Notes: generated from the letters alone by a model not told the origin. A stretch of 64,000 nt of DNA from Heloderma charlesbogerti (GCA_026122225.1 JANEZZ010002883.1:26019-90018); one strand, 5' to 3'; numbered from the stretch's first letter, positions 24,601 to 39,600 are shown. Made by a program: numbers and translations.

Positions 24601-27600
24601 TTCCTGGGTGCCTTCATACCCCTGATGATCAGCAGTGGGATTTGTGTTGCTTTCTCCAAAAGACTGCCCCGAAATCTGTTATTTCAAATATTCCAGATGG
24701 ACGTTTCTTTCCTGGGGAAAGAAGTGAAGGTCATTGTTTACTATGCGGACTCCCACTATGGCATTTTTCCATTGATGTTTATGCAAAAAACACTTGAAAA
24801 GAAACCAACTGGGGCAAAAGTCTGGATCACGCAAGCTTTTCAGGACATGGACTACAACTTGTCTGTTGCACCTTCTTACTTCCATTTCCTCCACGGATCT
24901 TTGTCCTTCAGAATGAAGACTAAAATAATGACAAAATATGACTACTATGAGCCAGTCTCCTCTTCTCTGGAACGGTTGTGGGATGAAACCTTTGAGTGTT
25001 TCAGTTCAATGCATGTTTTGTCCATGAAAATTTGGACAGGTTGCAGGGAGAAAGAGAAACAGGTGACGCTGCCCCAGGAGGAGATTGAAAGAGCCCTGTC
25101 TCAGGACAGCTACTTTACTTATAGCAGCATCCAAGCTGTGGCCCATGCCTTACATGCTGCATATTCATCCCGACCAAAACGCATGCTGATGGTGGGTGAG
25201 GGAGAAAGACGGGAACATCAAAGGCTGCATCCCTGGCAGGTATTCCCTTTTTCTTTGGCAATACCTCCATAAAGGCTCATGATGAAGATAACCAACTGTG
25301 GGATAGAGCAGATAATTGTTCCTCCTGCATGACACTACAGGCAGCCAATATATCTTGTTTTTCTGCCACCATTTCATCCCCAAATAGCATTCCTCCTCCA
25401 AAAATCCCTTAGAAATGGAGCCCCAGACCCATCGAGAACCAGTTGTTGTTGGTTTGGAAGCTCTGTCAGGATACAATCTCTTGACTTTGCAGTCAACTGA
25501 CTGTTTTTGTTGTAGAAGACCCATTGGGATCCATTTCTCTGATGGCGGTCTTGTGAAGTGCACAGGGAGTTTGCAGCAATGTGCCCGATTACATGTCCTC
25601 CTAACAAAAGCTAGCTGTGGAGGATGGGGTATGACCAGGTGGGTGCAGCCTGTGGTAAATGGGGAAGTCACAAGCCCCACCTTCATCTGGGAGGTCAGCA
25701 GACTCCCCCCACCCAGCCCCCTTGATCCCAGTTAGGGCACAGTGTAACCCAGCTGTCTCCAATCAGTGACAGTGGAGGAGCAGGTGGGGTGGAATTGGAG
25801 TGGACTCATTGGAGAGATCAGCCTGCTTTCATTTCAATGTGTGTGTGAGAGAGAGAGGGGGGGGACAGGGAAAGGGAGAGAGCGAGCATGATTAGGTGGT
25901 GGTTTTGGTTTACGGCGTGTTCTTAGGGTGATTTGGCTATATCTATATGGTGTGTGTGTTCTTGTACTTTCTTCTTCCTTCCCAATCCAACTTTTCTTTT
26001 TTTTTTCTTGCTTTCTTTCAATTGTAGATCCTTATTTTAAAAACCAAACACTTGAAAAGTACATAGTTGGAAAGAGTTTCCCTCTTTCTGTTCCTGGTTC
26101 ATTGTCTCTCCCCTTCCCCTTCTCTAATAGGTTTTACACTTCATTTTTTTCTTGATTGTTTATTTTAAAAAGGAGAAATACAATAAAAACTGCTTTCCTT
26201 TTCCTTCCCTTGCCTCTTTCTTTCGCTTCCACAACACCCTTTTCGATTCTCAACAATTTCTCTGCGCTTACTTTGATTCTGTCTGGATTTTACACACACA
26301 CACAAACACACACACACACACTACTCTCCTGTCCTTTTTCCTGGCTCTTCCCCACCCACCCCACCCATCCTCCTTTCCCGTATTCCTTTCTTTCCCATTT
26401 TTGAACACATTTCCCTTAAACAACAGCGAGAACAACAGATAAACCCCCTGTTGTCTTCTGTTGTCCTCCTGCCTTGCTTGTAGGTAGTCCAGCATTTGCT
26501 TTTCTTTTTATCCTCTCTCTCCCTCTCTCCTTGTGTGTTCGTTTTTGTGTTTGTGTTTGTGTTGTGCTCAAGCAAGCAGTGTGTGTCAAAGTACAACACA
26601 GTCCACATTTCAAAAAACAGTAGGCAAAGCACTACACTCACATTAACATCTACTATTTGAATAACTCAGAACCACCCTGTGTTGCAAAGCAAGCAAGCCC
26701 AATATGGGGCAGCTTCAGAATCTTGTTGGCAGGGGCAGAGCAGAGGTGGACAAGTGGGGCTGGGATTAGCAGCACCGGTCGGCAGTCCGCTGCTCCCCCA
26801 GTTCAGATAGCGCGGAGGCATGTTGCAGTGCTCAGAGGTCACTGATGGAGGAGACACTTCAAAGAAACCTACAGTGGAATTAGGGACAGTGACCTCCTCC
26901 ACTTCAACAGCTAACTTCTCGGATTTTTACCCCGCCTGAGTTTGGTTTGTATTTCTGAGAAAAGCAAATTTATCAGTGCCTAGCACAACAACTACTTCGC
27001 CAGACTGTCTGAAATTTGGCAGGTGGAATCCCCTCCATGAGGGATGCCAGGATCCCAAATTTCATGTGTTTAGCATAAAACCTGTAAACCTGACAGCCAT
27101 TTCTATTTTTCAATGCCAGTCAATGAGAACATGTCATAGCTAGGGATGGTGGAGAATTTCTCCCCGAAACTTCCGGGGGCCGAGCGCCAACGTGTTCGGC
27201 CCCCTGAACAAGTTTCGGGGAGAAATCCTCCGCACCCCCCACCCCCCGCACCCCCCCCTGGGACGGGACTTACCTTCACCGAATGTCCGTCCCGGAAGCT
27301 GGTCCAGCCAGCGGTTCGGCGGCTGTTCGAGCAAGGCGGGAGCGGCAGCCGGTCTTTCAACCGGCTGCCGCTGCCGCCGCCATTGCAATGAAAGGAAAAA
27401 AAAACCAACGCCCCCTGATAGGCTACGTGACGATTCACGTAGCCTATCACGGCTAGATTTGCAAAGTCAGCCGTGATAGGCTACGTGAATCGTCACGTAG
27501 CCTATCATGGGTGACTTAAAAAAAAAAAAAAAGAGTGTACTGATAATGGCGGCCCCCATAGGGAGCCGCCATTCCCATTCCTTATATGGTCGCTGTAGTC

Positions 27601-30600
27601 TACGTAAATGTTTACGTAGACTACGGCGAAAATAAGGGCAACGCTATTTGTCACATCCAAACCATAACGGGGACTCTGTTCACAGCCCTGGTTTTGGATA
27701 ACTGCTGCCAGCCCTAATACCCCCATTTGGCTAGTGGTCTCAAGGGGGAGGGTGGTGGCAGACCAACTGGAGTTCCTGATTGTCTAGCTCCTTTCCATTT
27801 GGATTCCCTGTCTGGTTATGTGACTGAATCAATCTCGGTCTCAGGAAGGATGACCATTAAAAGAAACAAGGGGAAATCCACACTGTTGATTCTACTTGAT
27901 CTCACATCTCCTTTGACATGTCTGTTTCCTGTTTCCTACATGAGCATTGCAAAGGAAGCTGCTCCAGCTGGTCTCGGGACTATGGAAGCAAGCAAGCTCA
28001 CACAGAGGGTGCAATCACAGCAAGCGAACAGGGGGAGCAGACAGGAGTTGGCCAGGGGAGGTGCCAGCATGAGAAATTTGGACTCTAGGATAGCGGGCTA
28101 TATTTCCTGGCAGATGGACCAGTGGCAAGGATCCATCAGGTGGATCCACTGTTGGCTATAGAATCGGATTCAAGGAGTGCTTATCAATGGGACCTTCTCA
28201 CACTGGGGAGAAGTATCGAGCGAGGTACCACAGGGCTCAGTCCTGGGCAAAGTTCTCTTCCACATTTTTTTTAATGTGTTGGATGAGGAGATGCAGGGAA
28301 TGCTGATCAAATTTGCAGATGGCACAAAATTGGGCAGGATAGCTAAATACCGTGGAAGACAGAAACAGAATTCAAAGTGATCTTAAATTTAATTAATTTA
28401 AATTAAATTTAGTAGAGATAAATGCCAAGTCCTGCACCTTGGAAAAAGAACCTAAATGCACAGTTGCAAGGTGGGGAATACAAGCAAGAAGGACCTTGGA
28501 ATTGTTGTCGATCACAAGCTGAATATGAGACTTCCAAATCACATGAAGTACAAGTTCCCCTCTACTCAGCACTGGTTAGGCCTCATCTGGAGTACTGTGT
28601 CTAGTTCTGGGCACCACACTTTAAGAAGGATGCAGACAAACTGCAGAGGGTTCAGAGGAGGGCAAGAAAGATCATCAGGGGACTGGAAAGAAAGCCCTAA
28701 TAGGAGAGGCTGAAAGAACTGGGCATCTTTAGCCTTGGGAAGAGAAGACTGAGGGGAGATACAACAGCGCTCTTCAAGTACTTCTGGAAAGGTTGTCACA
28801 GAGAGGAAGGCAGGATCTCTTCTCGATCATCCCAGAGTGCAGGAAACGGAATCAAGGGCTCATGTTACAGGAACCCAGTTCCAGCTGAACATCAGGAAAA
28901 ACTTCCTGATGGTTAGAGCAATACACAATTGAACCCATGACCTAGGGAGATGGTGGGCTCTCCCACACTGGAGGCCTTCAAGACGAGGCTGGACAGCCAC
29001 CTGTAGGGATGTACAAAAGTGACTTACCTTTCATGGATTATGTTGATTTTTTGTGGGGAGGCATTCAGTTCCTCCCCCCGGAATCCTCGAACAGCTGGCT
29101 GTGCTCCGCTCTGGGTAAAAAACAAACAAACAACCGCGTACGCAAATGGCGGTGGCTCTGGCCGACGCCATTTGCATTCCTTCTTTTGGGCGTCTTAATC
29201 TACATAAATATTTATGTAGAGTATGACAGTGAAAATAAAGGGGAACGCAAATAGCTAGGGATGTCGGAGAATTTCTCCACGAATCTCTGGGAGGCGGAAT
29301 GCCAACGCATTCGGCCCCCTGAAATTGGTGGAGAAATGGTCCCCCCCGCCCCCCCGGATGGGACTTACCTTGGTCGAATGTCCCTGGCAGCGGTTGGTCC
29401 TGGCGGCGGTTTGGCAGTGGCAGCGGCGCCGGCCGGTCTTCCGACTGGCTGCCTCCACTGCCATTTCCAAGTGTAAAACAACAACAACAACAACAAACGT
29501 AATAGGCTACGTAAAGATTAACGTAGCCTATCATGGCTAGATTTTCAAAAAACACCGTGATAGGCTACGTAAACATTTACATAGCCTATCACGGCTGACT
29601 TTGGGGGAAAAAAAAACACGCTATTTGCGTTGCCCTTATTTTCACCGTAGTCTACGTAAATGTCTACGTGGACTACACCTACCCAAATAAGGAATGCAAA
29701 TGGCGGCGCCCATAGGCACCTTCATCACGTACGCACTTTTTTTTTTCCCAGAGAGCCATGATAGGCTATGTAAACATTTATGTAGCCTATCACGGCTGAC
29801 TGCAGGGACGCAAATGGCGGCGGCCAAGGCCACTGCCATTTGCAACCCGGCAGAAGCAGAGGATTCACGGCCGGAGGGACAGGGAGCCTCCCCCCCAGCC
29901 AGAATTTTGGCTGGAGGGAAGGGGCACCTCCCCCCCAGCCAGAGTTTTGGCGGGAGGGATGGGGCGCCTCCCCCCTGGCCAGAATTTTGGGGGGAGGAAC
30001 AGAGCGCCTCCCCCCCACGGCGAAGCAAGCTCAGGGACCAAGTAAGGGACTTTCGTCCATCCCTACAAATAGCATAGAGGGCGTTATTTGCATCCCCTTT
30101 TCATTCACCTTTTTAGCCTACCTAAATCTTTACGTAGATTAACATGGCGAATCAAAAGGGGACGCAAATAGCGCCCGCTATGCTATTTGCATTCCCCTTT
30201 ATTTTCGCCAACATAGTCTATGTAAATATATACGTAGATTAAGATGGTAAAACGAAGGAACGCAAATGGCGGCGGCCATAGCCGCCCCTATTTGCGTACG
30301 CAGTGTTTGTTTGTTTTTAAACACACCCAACCATGATAGGCTATGTAAATCTTCATGTAGCCTATCACGTCTTTGTTCTTTTTTTTACACACATGCCTGG
30401 ACATGGTGGCGGCGGCACCCGGAGCCGCAGTCGTCTGGAAGATCCGCCCCAGATGAGTCTCATCCTGGGGGGCAACCGTGGGGGCAGGGCGTGTGGCAGG
30501 CCGATCCGCCACAGAGTTTGGGGGGGCCGAATGCAGTGTCATTCGGCCTCACCGAGATCCATGGAAGAATTCTCTGACATCCCTAGCCACCTGTCAGGGA

Positions 30601-33600
30601 TTCTTTGACTTGGATTCCTGCATTGAGCAGGGGGTTGGACACAGTGGTCTTATAGCCCCCCTCCAACCCTACTATTCTATGATTCTACCATCAAACCTCG
30701 TATCCTTCTGGGCCTTCTACACTGGTGTTGGAGGCACTGAACTCCAGTTCCCCTGCTACCTGCAAGGGTGGTTTCATTTTTTGATCCCTTGAGCTGTGGC
30801 ATTCCGAGAGGGTATGTGAGCTTTTCCACCAATGTTGTCTTCATTTTGGTCACCATCCTCTCTCCATTGTTATATGGCTATCTTCTTGATGTGTTTTGTG
30901 AGCATCCCATCTTCTGTGGCACGAAAAGGGCTCCTGGTGTCCTCTCCAGGGTCCAAAATAGCACTTGGCCATAGAGAAAATCCATGGCAGTTAAAGCCAA
31001 TTATAATTGGACCAATTATATCATCGTCTAAAGAAAACAGGAGTAGATATGGTTAACATTTGACAAACATCAGAAACGTACAGAAGTCTTAAGAAGATAA
31101 AGTGTAGCCAGATGGTAAGGAACATGATTTCAAATTTTACTTGACAGGCTTAGCATGGGCCATAATAGAAGACTTAAAATGGTTCGACACCCAGTAAGTC
31201 GTATTTGCAGCCCATCCTATGTGTGTCTATTCAGAAATATGTCCCACTGACTTCAATGTATTCAAAGAACTTGGGAAATCCAAAGCAGGTCAAACTGAAC
31301 ACTATCTATATTCTTCACTGCCAAAATAAGGGCCATGTGTTGTTTTTTTTTGCTGTTCTTTGCAGCCTCTTCACAGCCTCATTGGCTGCTTCACTGACAT
31401 TTGTTTTTCTAACTACGTACTCCTTTTTCTAATTAATTTCAGTCAACAGAGAATTGCATAGTGTGTTGGCTGTTGCATCCCATAGCTGAAACTGTTAAGG
31501 GCCCCTTAACACTTTTGCAGGGTGGTGGTTAGTCGGGGTGGCTAACTCAGAATGGGGAATGTGGTTTTCTCCCCCACGCTAAGCCACCAAGGTGAGCAGA
31601 GATTCCTTAACCATTATGGCCTAGCATGGTGTCTGAACATGCCTGGTATCTTCATTATGAGTAGGAATGTACAGGGTTTGTTTTAAAATCTCTGCAAATC
31701 TGGGCTGTTTTCTCTGTCATTCTAGCTTCACACTTCCTTACGAGACATCCAGTTTTCTAATGCTTCCATGGGCGGACTGTATCTGGATAAGACTGGGGAA
31801 CTGGCAGCTAACTTTGATATCGTGAATTGGGTGATGTTTCCCAATGAGTCTCATGCTAGAGTGACTATTGGGAGTGTGGAGAGACAGGCATCTCCAGACC
31901 TGAAACTCACCATTAAGCAGGAAGACATTGCCTGGCCCGGCCATTTTAATGAGGTAGGGGAAAGGATTTGTGTCCTATTGGCTTGTGACATCTCTTAAGC
32001 TCTAAGAATATCCACCCTGTCTTGTGTGGCACAACCCCACCCCCAGGTTCTAAACATATATTTATTTATTTATTTCATTTTATTTCTATACCACCCAATA
32101 GCCGAAGCTCTCAGGGTTGTTCACAAAAATTAAAACCAAATGTCCCGCAATAAAACAATTTTAAACATATAGAACATCCAAACCACAATATAGCAATACA
32201 ACCACAATGAAACCTAGCCGCAGTGCAAGAATTTAAAATACAGGTTTAAAGCAGCAAAGCTAAAAGTCTAGAAAGCTAAAATGCTAACATGCCTGGGAAA
32301 ATAAAAAGGTCTTCACCTGGCACTGGAAGGAATACAATGAGGGTGCCAGGCGAACCTCACTAGGGAGCTCATTCCACAGCCGGGGTGCCACAGCAGAAAA
32401 AGCCCTCCTCCTAGTAGTCACCCGCCTCACTTCCTTTGGCAGGGGCTCACGGAAAGGGGCTGCTGAGGATGATCTTAAGGTCCATGGATGGGTGTTTCTA
32501 TGCTGTATTGATCTGGAGTCCTGATCCTGTCAGTTCCAGTCTTCAGGTCTTTTGGTTATCAAGCTGAAACAAGCCAATTGTGCAAAAGGTGGCAGTTCCT
32601 GGATAGAAAATGGATGTAGAATAAATATGTACAAAGAAGATCCACACCTCCCTTCAGGTGACAAAGTAGTGGGCACCGTGAATGTCTGTCAGGGTCCCAG
32701 GAGCACAATTTTCTCTAGGCTAGTTGCTTGCCTATTTCTCCTTAGAGCACCACCAAAGGAGCCAGCAAGCAGGATCTAATTGACCTGGGGACGGGGTTGG
32801 GAGCGTTGCTGTGATACTCTGGACAACTCACCCTCAGCTCTGAGGAGTTCAGATTTAATGCTCACAAACCAGCTCACTACATATGCCAGTGCTAGAAGCC
32901 TTTGATTTGTTTATTTATTCCATTAACCTCTCTGAATGGTTCCCAAAGTTAAAACTACAAATCACAGCATGAAACAATGTAAAATATGAAAGCTTGAAAC
33001 CACAACAGAACACTATAACCTGAATGAAAACTTTTAGCAATGCAGAGACTTTAAAATACAGATTTATCAAAATCTGTGGCGGAACAGCCCCCCCCCGCCC
33101 CCCCCCCCGGGACGAAACTTACCTTGGGTGGATCTTGCATCCCTGCTAGCCAGCATCTCTGCTAGCCAGCAGCCTGATGTCCGGCTGCTGGCGGAGCCGG
33201 CTAGCGGCTCTGCAGAATTGCTGCGGAGCGCAGCCGGCCAGCCAGGATTCCGGGAGGGGGAGGAACAGAGTGCCTCCCCCCTGCCCAGGATTCCGGAGGG
33301 TGGGACGGAACGCCTCCCCCCTACCATCAACATAATCCATGGAATGGTAAGTCACTTTCGTACATCCCTAGGCAAGGGTCAAGCATCAAGTGGTCGATCG
33401 GACATGGCCAAGCAACTTCTCTGCATCCTCAGGCCTCAATATCTGAAACCCAGCCAATAAAACTGGACCAGATGGAGCTCTGAACACCTCTACCAAGGGA
33501 TCTGCATTAATCGGGGTGTCTAATCCATGACAAATCTGAGCGACTTTATCTTTGAAGTGCCGTGCAAACACATTACAGAGTGCAACTGAATGTCCCACAG

Positions 33601-36600
33601 TTGTCTCTCCCTGGCCAAGAATGTAACTGGCCGCAAACCACTCAGAAAAGCTCCTCTGGATGACATTGAGAAGATGCAATACTGGAAGAAAAGCCTCTTT
33701 GCCACCCTCACCGCTGCCTCTTTGCCACCCTCACCACCACAGAATAGGCTCGATAGTGAGCTTTTACCTGTGTTCGGTCAGACTCAGGACGAGTTTTCCT
33801 CCACCTGCATTCTAGCCATCTCCCCCCTTGCTTCATTGCCCTCTGCTCAGTTTTATACCAAGTAGGGATGTACGAAACAACTTACCTGTTTTGTTTCATG
33901 ACATCCGCAGTGGTGGGGAGGCACTCTGTCCTTTCCCCAGAAATCCTTGCCAACCGGCTCCACTCGTCGATGACTCCACAGAGCCACTGGCCGCGGTCAC
34001 CCGCAGCGACATCCAGCTGCTGCTGGCCTGCGCGGGGACGAAAATGGGAGCTGCCGTTGGCACCGCCATTTGCATCCCTTTTTTTCCCCATGATAGGCTA
34101 CATAAATATTTACAAAGCCTATCATGGCGTCTGCAGGGATGCAAATGGGGTCCCTGCATTAGCCAAGATGCTACGTATTTACGTAGCCTATCACAGGAAA
34201 AATGGTGAAGCGAATGGCAGCCGCAGACCTGGCTGCCATTTGCAAAGCAGCGCGAATGGCACCAGGTAGGTGCTCCATTTCCCGTGCCTTTCGCAGGGTG
34301 GTGGGGCAGGGGGGCTCTGCTCAGAGGGAGAGGGCGCTTGGGCATGATCATGTCAACCGCCCGAGTCATCTCTGCATTCCACAGAGCGACCTGGGCTTCA
34401 ACAGGAAGTAAAAACTTACGTAGCCTAAAACGACTGGGTAAAAAAAAAAAATGTACGCAAATGGTGGCACCTATGGCTGCCGCCATTTGCATTCCTTGTT
34501 TTGGCACATCTTAGTCTACGTAAACATTTACGTAGACTAAGATGGTGAAAATAAGGGGAACGCAAATAGCTTAGTGTCTATGCTATTTGCGTTCCCCTTA
34601 TTTTCGCCGTCTTAGTCTACGTAAAGGTTTACATAGACTAAGACGTGTCAAAATAGGGAACGCAAATGTGTACATTTGTGTACGCGCGTTTTTTGTTTTT
34701 GTTGTAAATCAGCCGTGATAGGCTACGTAAAGATTTATGTAGCCTATCACGGCGGGCTGACTGCAGGGACACAAACTGTGGTGGCTACGGCCGCCGCCAT
34801 TTGCGTCCCTGCTAGCCAACAGCCGGATGTCCGGCTGCTGGCGGAGCCAGCCGGCGGCTCCGCATAATTGCTGCGGATCACGGCCGGCCGGCCAGGATTC
34901 TGGGGGGGGGGGTGGAACGGAGCACCTCTCCCCCGGCAAGGACTGCAGGGGGAGGGACGGAACGCCTCCCCCCGCACCATCAGCATAATCCCCGAAAGGT
35001 AAGTACCTTTCGTACATCCCTAGAGCAAATTGGGAGTAATAGCACAGGAAGATGGACGTTCCTCTAAACTCAAGAAGTACAGAGGTCTGAAAGGAGGCTT
35101 GGAGGTGCCAGGTGGGCCTTCCTCTGAAGGCAGTGGAGAGAGTTCTGGTGATCCCTCAGTTCACAACTGGGGCAGGGTGGAGAGACAGCACTACACCTGT
35201 TTTAAAAGAGATTCTTTTGCTCACACTCATCTTCAGGATGCAGATTAAGGTGCTGATACATTTGAATCCCTCTAAGATAAGGGTAGCAAAAATTAGGGTT
35301 GTGCACAGCCAACCCAACCTAATTCAGACATCAAATTAGAGGACTCCAATCAGCCTGAACTCGCCTCAACCGCCCCTGAAGCTGGGTTGACCTACTTCTC
35401 CAGTTCTGAAGCAACATCTAGAGACCTGAAGCAAAAGGGGGGAAACCCCCACCAAAAGTGACCCCCCCACAATGTCATTGCCACCCCCACAGAACCCCCA
35501 ATCCTTACGTTGATCTGTTGGGAGTGCCTGCCCCCATTGGCATCTGCAAGGGAGTCACATTTTATTTATTTTTTAAAATGGTGTTTCATCTTACTGGAAG
35601 AAGAAGAGTCACCATTTTGAAATGAAATGGTAACTGCATCTCAGAGAGTGATGGCTGCATGTGATTCCCTGGAGACCGGGTAAGGAGTGAGGGTCTCACA
35701 CAGCAGGGTGGGGTTGCTGTCCGCATCGGGCTGAAGCACCACCAAAGCTCTTCAGAGTGATCCAACCCATATTGGAGTTCTTTGGCCAGATCCTGACCTG
35801 CTGTGGAATTGCACCGCTTTGCACCACAGCAACCAGACACACTAGGGATTCAGGCTTCAGACTGACGTGGTTAGCAGTCCTAGTAAAAATGGCCTCTTCC
35901 ACATGACTCTTGGAAATGTTGCCTTAGAGCATCTGATGAGGCCTGCTCCAAGTGGCAAGGCCAGCTGCGATTTGGCTGGTGACAATTGGCAGGAAGGCCT
36001 TTTGTGGTGTGGCAACATCCCTGGAGATGTTGGTCTGCCATGAGTCTCAAGCAGGAAGTGCTTTCTGTTTCAAGAGGCCTTTCAATTATTTGAATGGGAT
36101 TTTCATGTTGTGATCCTTTTTTGTTGAATGGTTGGTTTTTACGTAGTGTTTTATTCATTTAATTCGATGTATTCTGTGGTTTGGTACAGTGGAGACTCGT
36201 GGCTCCGATTTCGGTGGGGCTGTGGATCCATTCTGGGTTTTAGTAAGAACCATCCAGAACTATAAAAGAGTTATCCAAGGTGCTGAAAATATTTGGGGGA
36301 TATAAATCCATCATGTACCCCATTCCCTGTCTCTCAATCCACCAGGTGCCTCCCCTCCTTAAAAAGCCATTCCGTCTGCAGCTGGGCCATGAGGCCTCCG
36401 ATCCTGCCTTTGCCTTCTGCCCTGCCACTGAAGATCAAAACACGGAAGAGGAGAGGGCCTTTCCAATGGTGGTGCCTATCCTCCAGCAAAAAGCTCATCT
36501 CTCTCCCCCATTGTTCACCGTCATGCATGCACATGTCTTGAAGCTTGTCCTTTTATTGCTGTTGCTTGTAATTTCTGTTATTCTGGAATTGTCTTTTAGT

Positions 36601-39600
36601 TTATTTCGTTGTCGTACCTTTTCCCCTCCAGTTTTTATATTGGCTTGATTACATGTATAGTATAGGTGGCATAAACATTTTGAAACAAAGAGACCAAAAA
36701 CGTCCATACCATGTTGTGATGCATAAATAGTGCTTCTCTGAAACAAAGACCTGGGATCGCTTCTAAAACACTTAGGGTCACAAGCGCTAGAAACCCTATT
36801 TGGTCCTGTCTAAATTGTAGGACTCATTTCCATAGGCACAAATATTCAAAACACTGTTTTTCTTGATACTCCTTCTGTTTGTTGCTAGACTGTGCCACAT
36901 TCCAGATGCACTGAGAGCTGTCGCTATGGATACTACAAGGAGGTCCAAGAAGGAGAGCCACCTTGCTGCTATGCTTGCGCTCCATGTGCGGAAGGAACCA
37001 TCTCCATTCAGGAAGGTAGGCAAGATCAGAAGAATGGGAGTTCCCTAGGGCAACTCCTTGAATATGCCAAATAGTCTCCACAGCCCTATTTTACTTCCCT
37101 CTTCTTTTCTCTTAAACCCCTTTAGCAAAACATTCCATGAGAAGGTAAGAAAAGAAGGCTTCATGAATGACTGTTGCTCCTAGTGTAAAACGTCATGGGA
37201 ATCCCTTATGGTCATGGGCCATTCACTACTGCTCAGTCTGAAATACCTCATGATACCTTTCTAGTACATAGCGTGATTTTAATGAGGACTTGTTCCATTT
37301 GACTGAATGCTAATCTTATTTTTTATTAGTTGCTCTTCTTCTACAAGGTTTTACTCTTCTGGTCCATACATCATTGTGAAAATTGTTCTGATGTGCAGCC
37401 TCAAAAACATTTTAATTAACACATTAAATATTCATACATCTTTGGAACAGATGCAAAAGTCTTTTCGAACTCTGACCCCTACTTGGCTTCAGTTTGTTTT
37501 TAATCTCTACCACTAATCCCATGAAGTGAGTGGAAAGAAAAGATGATGGGAGTGAATCTCTGGGGTGCAAAGCAGGGGGGATGCTTAGTGCACACTGTTC
37601 CTAGTATAAATCAAGCCCCCCCCAAAAAAAACACTCTGCTTTTTCCGTGATTCATAGAATCATACAATCATAGAATAGTAGGGCTGGAAGGGGCCTACAA
37701 GGCCATCGAGTCCAACCCCCTGCTCAATGCAGGAATCCAAGTCAGAGCATCCCTCACAAATGGCTGTCCAGCCTCGTCTTGAAGGCCTCCAGTGTGGGAG
37801 AGCCCACCACCTCCCCAGGTAATTGGTTCCATTGTCGTATTGCTCTTACAGTCAGGACGTTTTTCCTGATGTTCAGCCGGAACCTGGCTTCCTGTAACTT
37901 GAGCCCATGATTCCGTGTCCTGCACTCTGGGATGATCAAGAAGAGATCCTGGCCTTCTTCTCTGTGACAACCTTTCAAGTACTTGAAGAGTGCTATCATA
38001 TCTCCCCTCAGTCTTCTCTTCTCAAGGCTAAACATGCCCAGTTCTTTCAGTCTCTCTTCATAGGGCTTTGTTTCCAGTCCCCTGATCATCTTTGTTGCCC
38101 TCCTCTGAACCCTCTCCAGTTTGTCTGCATCCTTCTTCAAGTGTGGTGCCCAGAACTGGACACAGTACTCCAAATGAGGCCTAAGCAGTGCTGAGTAGAG
38201 GGGAACTAGTACTTCCCGGGATTTGGAAGCGATGCTTCTATGAATGCAGCCCAAAAGAGCATTTGCCTTTTTTGCAGCCACTTCACATTGTTGGCTCATA
38301 TTCAGCTTGTGATCTACAACAATTCCAAGATCTTTCTCGCTTGTAGTGTGGTTGAGCCACGTATCCCCCATCTTGTAACTGTGCATTTGGTTTCTTTTTC
38401 CTAGGTGCAGAACTTGGCATTTATCCCTATTAAATGTCCTTCTGTCGTTTTCTGCCCAGCGCTCCAGTCTATCCAGATCACTTTGAATTTTGTTTCTGTC
38501 TTCCAAAGTTTTAGCTATCCCTCCCAATTTTGTGTCATCTGCAAATGTGATCAGCATTCCCTGCACCTCCTCCTCCAAGTCATTAATAAAAACGTTGAAG
38601 AGCACTGGGCCCAGGACTGAGCCCTGCGGTACCCCACTCGTTACCTCTCCCCAGTTTGAGACGGTCCCATTGAGAAGCACTCTTTGAGTCCGATTCTGTA
38701 GCCAGCTGTGGATCCACCAGATCGTTGTTTCATCTAGCCCACTTTGAGCTAGTTTGCTCATCAGGAGATCATGGGGCACTTTGTCGAAAGCTTTGCTGAA
38801 GTCGAGGTATATGATGTCTACAGCATTCCCACGGTCTACAAGGGAGGTGACTTGATCAAAAAATGAGATCAGATTTGTCTGGCAGGACTTGTTTTTGACA
38901 AATCCATGTTGGCTTCGAGTAATCACGGCATTGTTGTCAAGGTGAATCCAGATGGATTGCTTTATCATCTGCTCCAGAATTTTCCCAGGGATTGATGTCA
39001 GACTGACTGGTCTGTAGTTTCCAGGTTCCTCCTTTTTACCCTTTTTGAAGATAGGGACAAGGTTAGCCCTCCTCCAGTCATCTGGCACTTCCCCCGTCCT
39101 CCATGATTTCTCAAAGAGAATAGACAGCGGTTCTGAGAGTTCTTCTGCCAGTTCCTTTATGACTCTAGGATGCAGTTCATCTGGCCCTGGAGATTTGAAC
39201 TCATTCAAAGTAATGAGGTGTTCCTTGACCATATGCCTGTCGATCTCAAGCTGCAATCCTGCCCCTTTAGCCTGTACTTCGCCTTTGCCAGGGCGGTCAT
39301 AGACCCTCTTTGGGGAGAAGACTGAGCCAAAGTAGGAATTGAGCACCTCTGCCTTTTCTTTGTCATCTGTTATCGTTTTGCCATCCTTATTTAATAGCTG
39401 AACCACCATTTCTTTCCTCGGCCTATTACTATGCACGTAGCTGAAGAAAGCCTTTTTGTTGTTTTTAGCATCCCTCGCTAACCTCAGCTCATTCTCAGCT
39501 TTAGCCTTCCTGACGCCATCCCTGCAATTCTGTGCTATCTGCCTGTACTCTTCCTTTGTTACTTGGCCCTCTTTCCACTTCCTATATGTGTCCTTTTTTG

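Larger units (their letters stand above)
29004..30585. mobile_element. Palindrome-array hAT-like element (copy 7, outer)
   Basis: Starts TAGGGATGTAC and ends CATCCCTA, with the perfect 8-bp duplication GCCACCTG at 28996-29003 and 30586-30593. CR1 copies in A (near 14240) and C (near 62315) show the empty site. Without the nested copy it is about 760 bp. It carries AGTCTACGTAAA-type arms near 30120-30145 and 30215-30240 and a TGATAGGCTATGTAA hairpin near 30333-30368. Confidence 0.93.
27855..30682 (+). mobile_element. CR1 LINE, internally deleted, interrupted by nested hAT-like elements
   Basis: Paralogue of the CR1 at 12375-14337 with the same ORF1-to-reverse-transcriptase junction (near 28130), but most of ORF1 is also gone. 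The reverse transcriptase region reads [10 protein letters not shown] and [10 protein letters not shown]. It is split at 29004 by a hAT-like element and resumes at 30586 for the last 100 bp, ending 'attctatgattct'. Confidence 0.8.

Noticed and set aside
33386..33679. 97-codon minus-strand frame that could pass as a small gene
   Set aside because: The text [18 protein letters not shown] matches the L2 LINE polyprotein before the reverse transcriptase domain, and the region is a duplicated transposon fragment.
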